NCBI GenBank assembly: GCA_963822595.1
Contig: CAWGIG010000005.1
Span: forward strand, 474,331-538,330
Length of the DNA stretch: 64,000 nt
From: CAVRUH01 sp963822595
GTDB taxonomy: Bacteria; Chlamydiota; Chlamydiia; Chlamydiales; Waddliaceae
Direction of reading: 5' to 3'
A program made the translations under genes and the position numbers. Below the pieces are notes generated by a model. That model worked only from the letters and a program-made list of their open reading frames with translations, was not told the DNA's origin and ran no database searches. The first letter of the stretch is position 1; every line of letters starts with the position of its first letter. Positions 63,988 through 64,000 of the stretch are shown piece after piece.

Positions 63988-64000
63988 AGCTGTCGTGCTA

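Overview
The window reads as chromosome of an environmental, amoeba- or arthropod-associated chlamydia (order Parachlamydiales), with about 650 bases of foreign-looking sequence at the right edge. The chlamydial assignment is inference. It rests on a cysteine-rich MOMP-like outer-membrane protein with chlamydia-style Cys pairs, AT-rich DNA, eukaryote-like effector domains (F-box, ankyrin), and the presence of a LuxR-type regulator and glycogen genes. I could not run a search to fix the genus.

Layout. 1-6.2 kb: the 3' end of a glycogen debranching enzyme (glgX), a CPBP membrane protease, a small YtjA-type membrane protein, and a tightly overlapped minus-strand run prpC-prpD-glgB (2-methylcitrate synthase, 2-methylcitrate dehydratase, glycogen branching enzyme). 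6.5-11.4 kb: accessory genes, namely an unknown protein, an F-box effector candidate and a long unknown gene with one frameshift. 11.5-15.4 kb: housekeeping genes, an M16C metalloprotease diverging from pssA. 15.6-37 kb: the most unusual part. It holds four of the five copies of a giant paralogous family built as an N-terminal GNAT domain, a solenoid of roughly 26-31-residue repeats and a conserved C-terminal 'GSCQ' domain. Two copies are intact (15633-19997 and 32967-37031) and two are frameshifted (24758-28808 and 28801-32894). Among them lie an ankyrin protein and a divergent LuxR-type regulator. A 17-bp palindrome, ACCGTA-N5-TACGGT, sits at the same place in the promoters of two of the giant genes and, with one mismatch, between the ankyrin and luxR genes. 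This suggests a local LuxR regulon. A fifth family member at 61258-63350 is cut off on its 5' side.

37.7-47.4 kb: a DUF6496-like protein, an Fpg/Nei-type glycosylase, a frameshifted HEXXH protein, lexA with a catalytic Lys-to-Arg change, a PAP2 phosphatase, rmuC, upp, comM/yifB, a three-gene membrane/lipoprotein operon and a cysteine-rich FadL-type porin. 47.5-59.6 kb: a 1781-residue kinase-ATPase-GAF-cyclase signalling protein, the MOMP-like protein, a penicillin acylase, a chalcone-isomerase-like protein in an operon with an SH3-domain protein, and a conserved Cys-motif protein. 59.7-61 kb: phoH, preceded by a near-perfect CIRCE operator, which predicts HrcA/heat-shock control.

Intergenic DNA is rich in large hairpins: three copies of a 250-330-bp palindromic element, several inverted repeats with an internal 9-base period placed just after stop codons, and three long unique inverted repeats. 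From about 63350 to the end the sequence turns abruptly GC-rich and encodes a piece of a sacsin-like GHKL ATPase. The switch falls inside a gene, so a chimeric assembly join is the simplest explanation.
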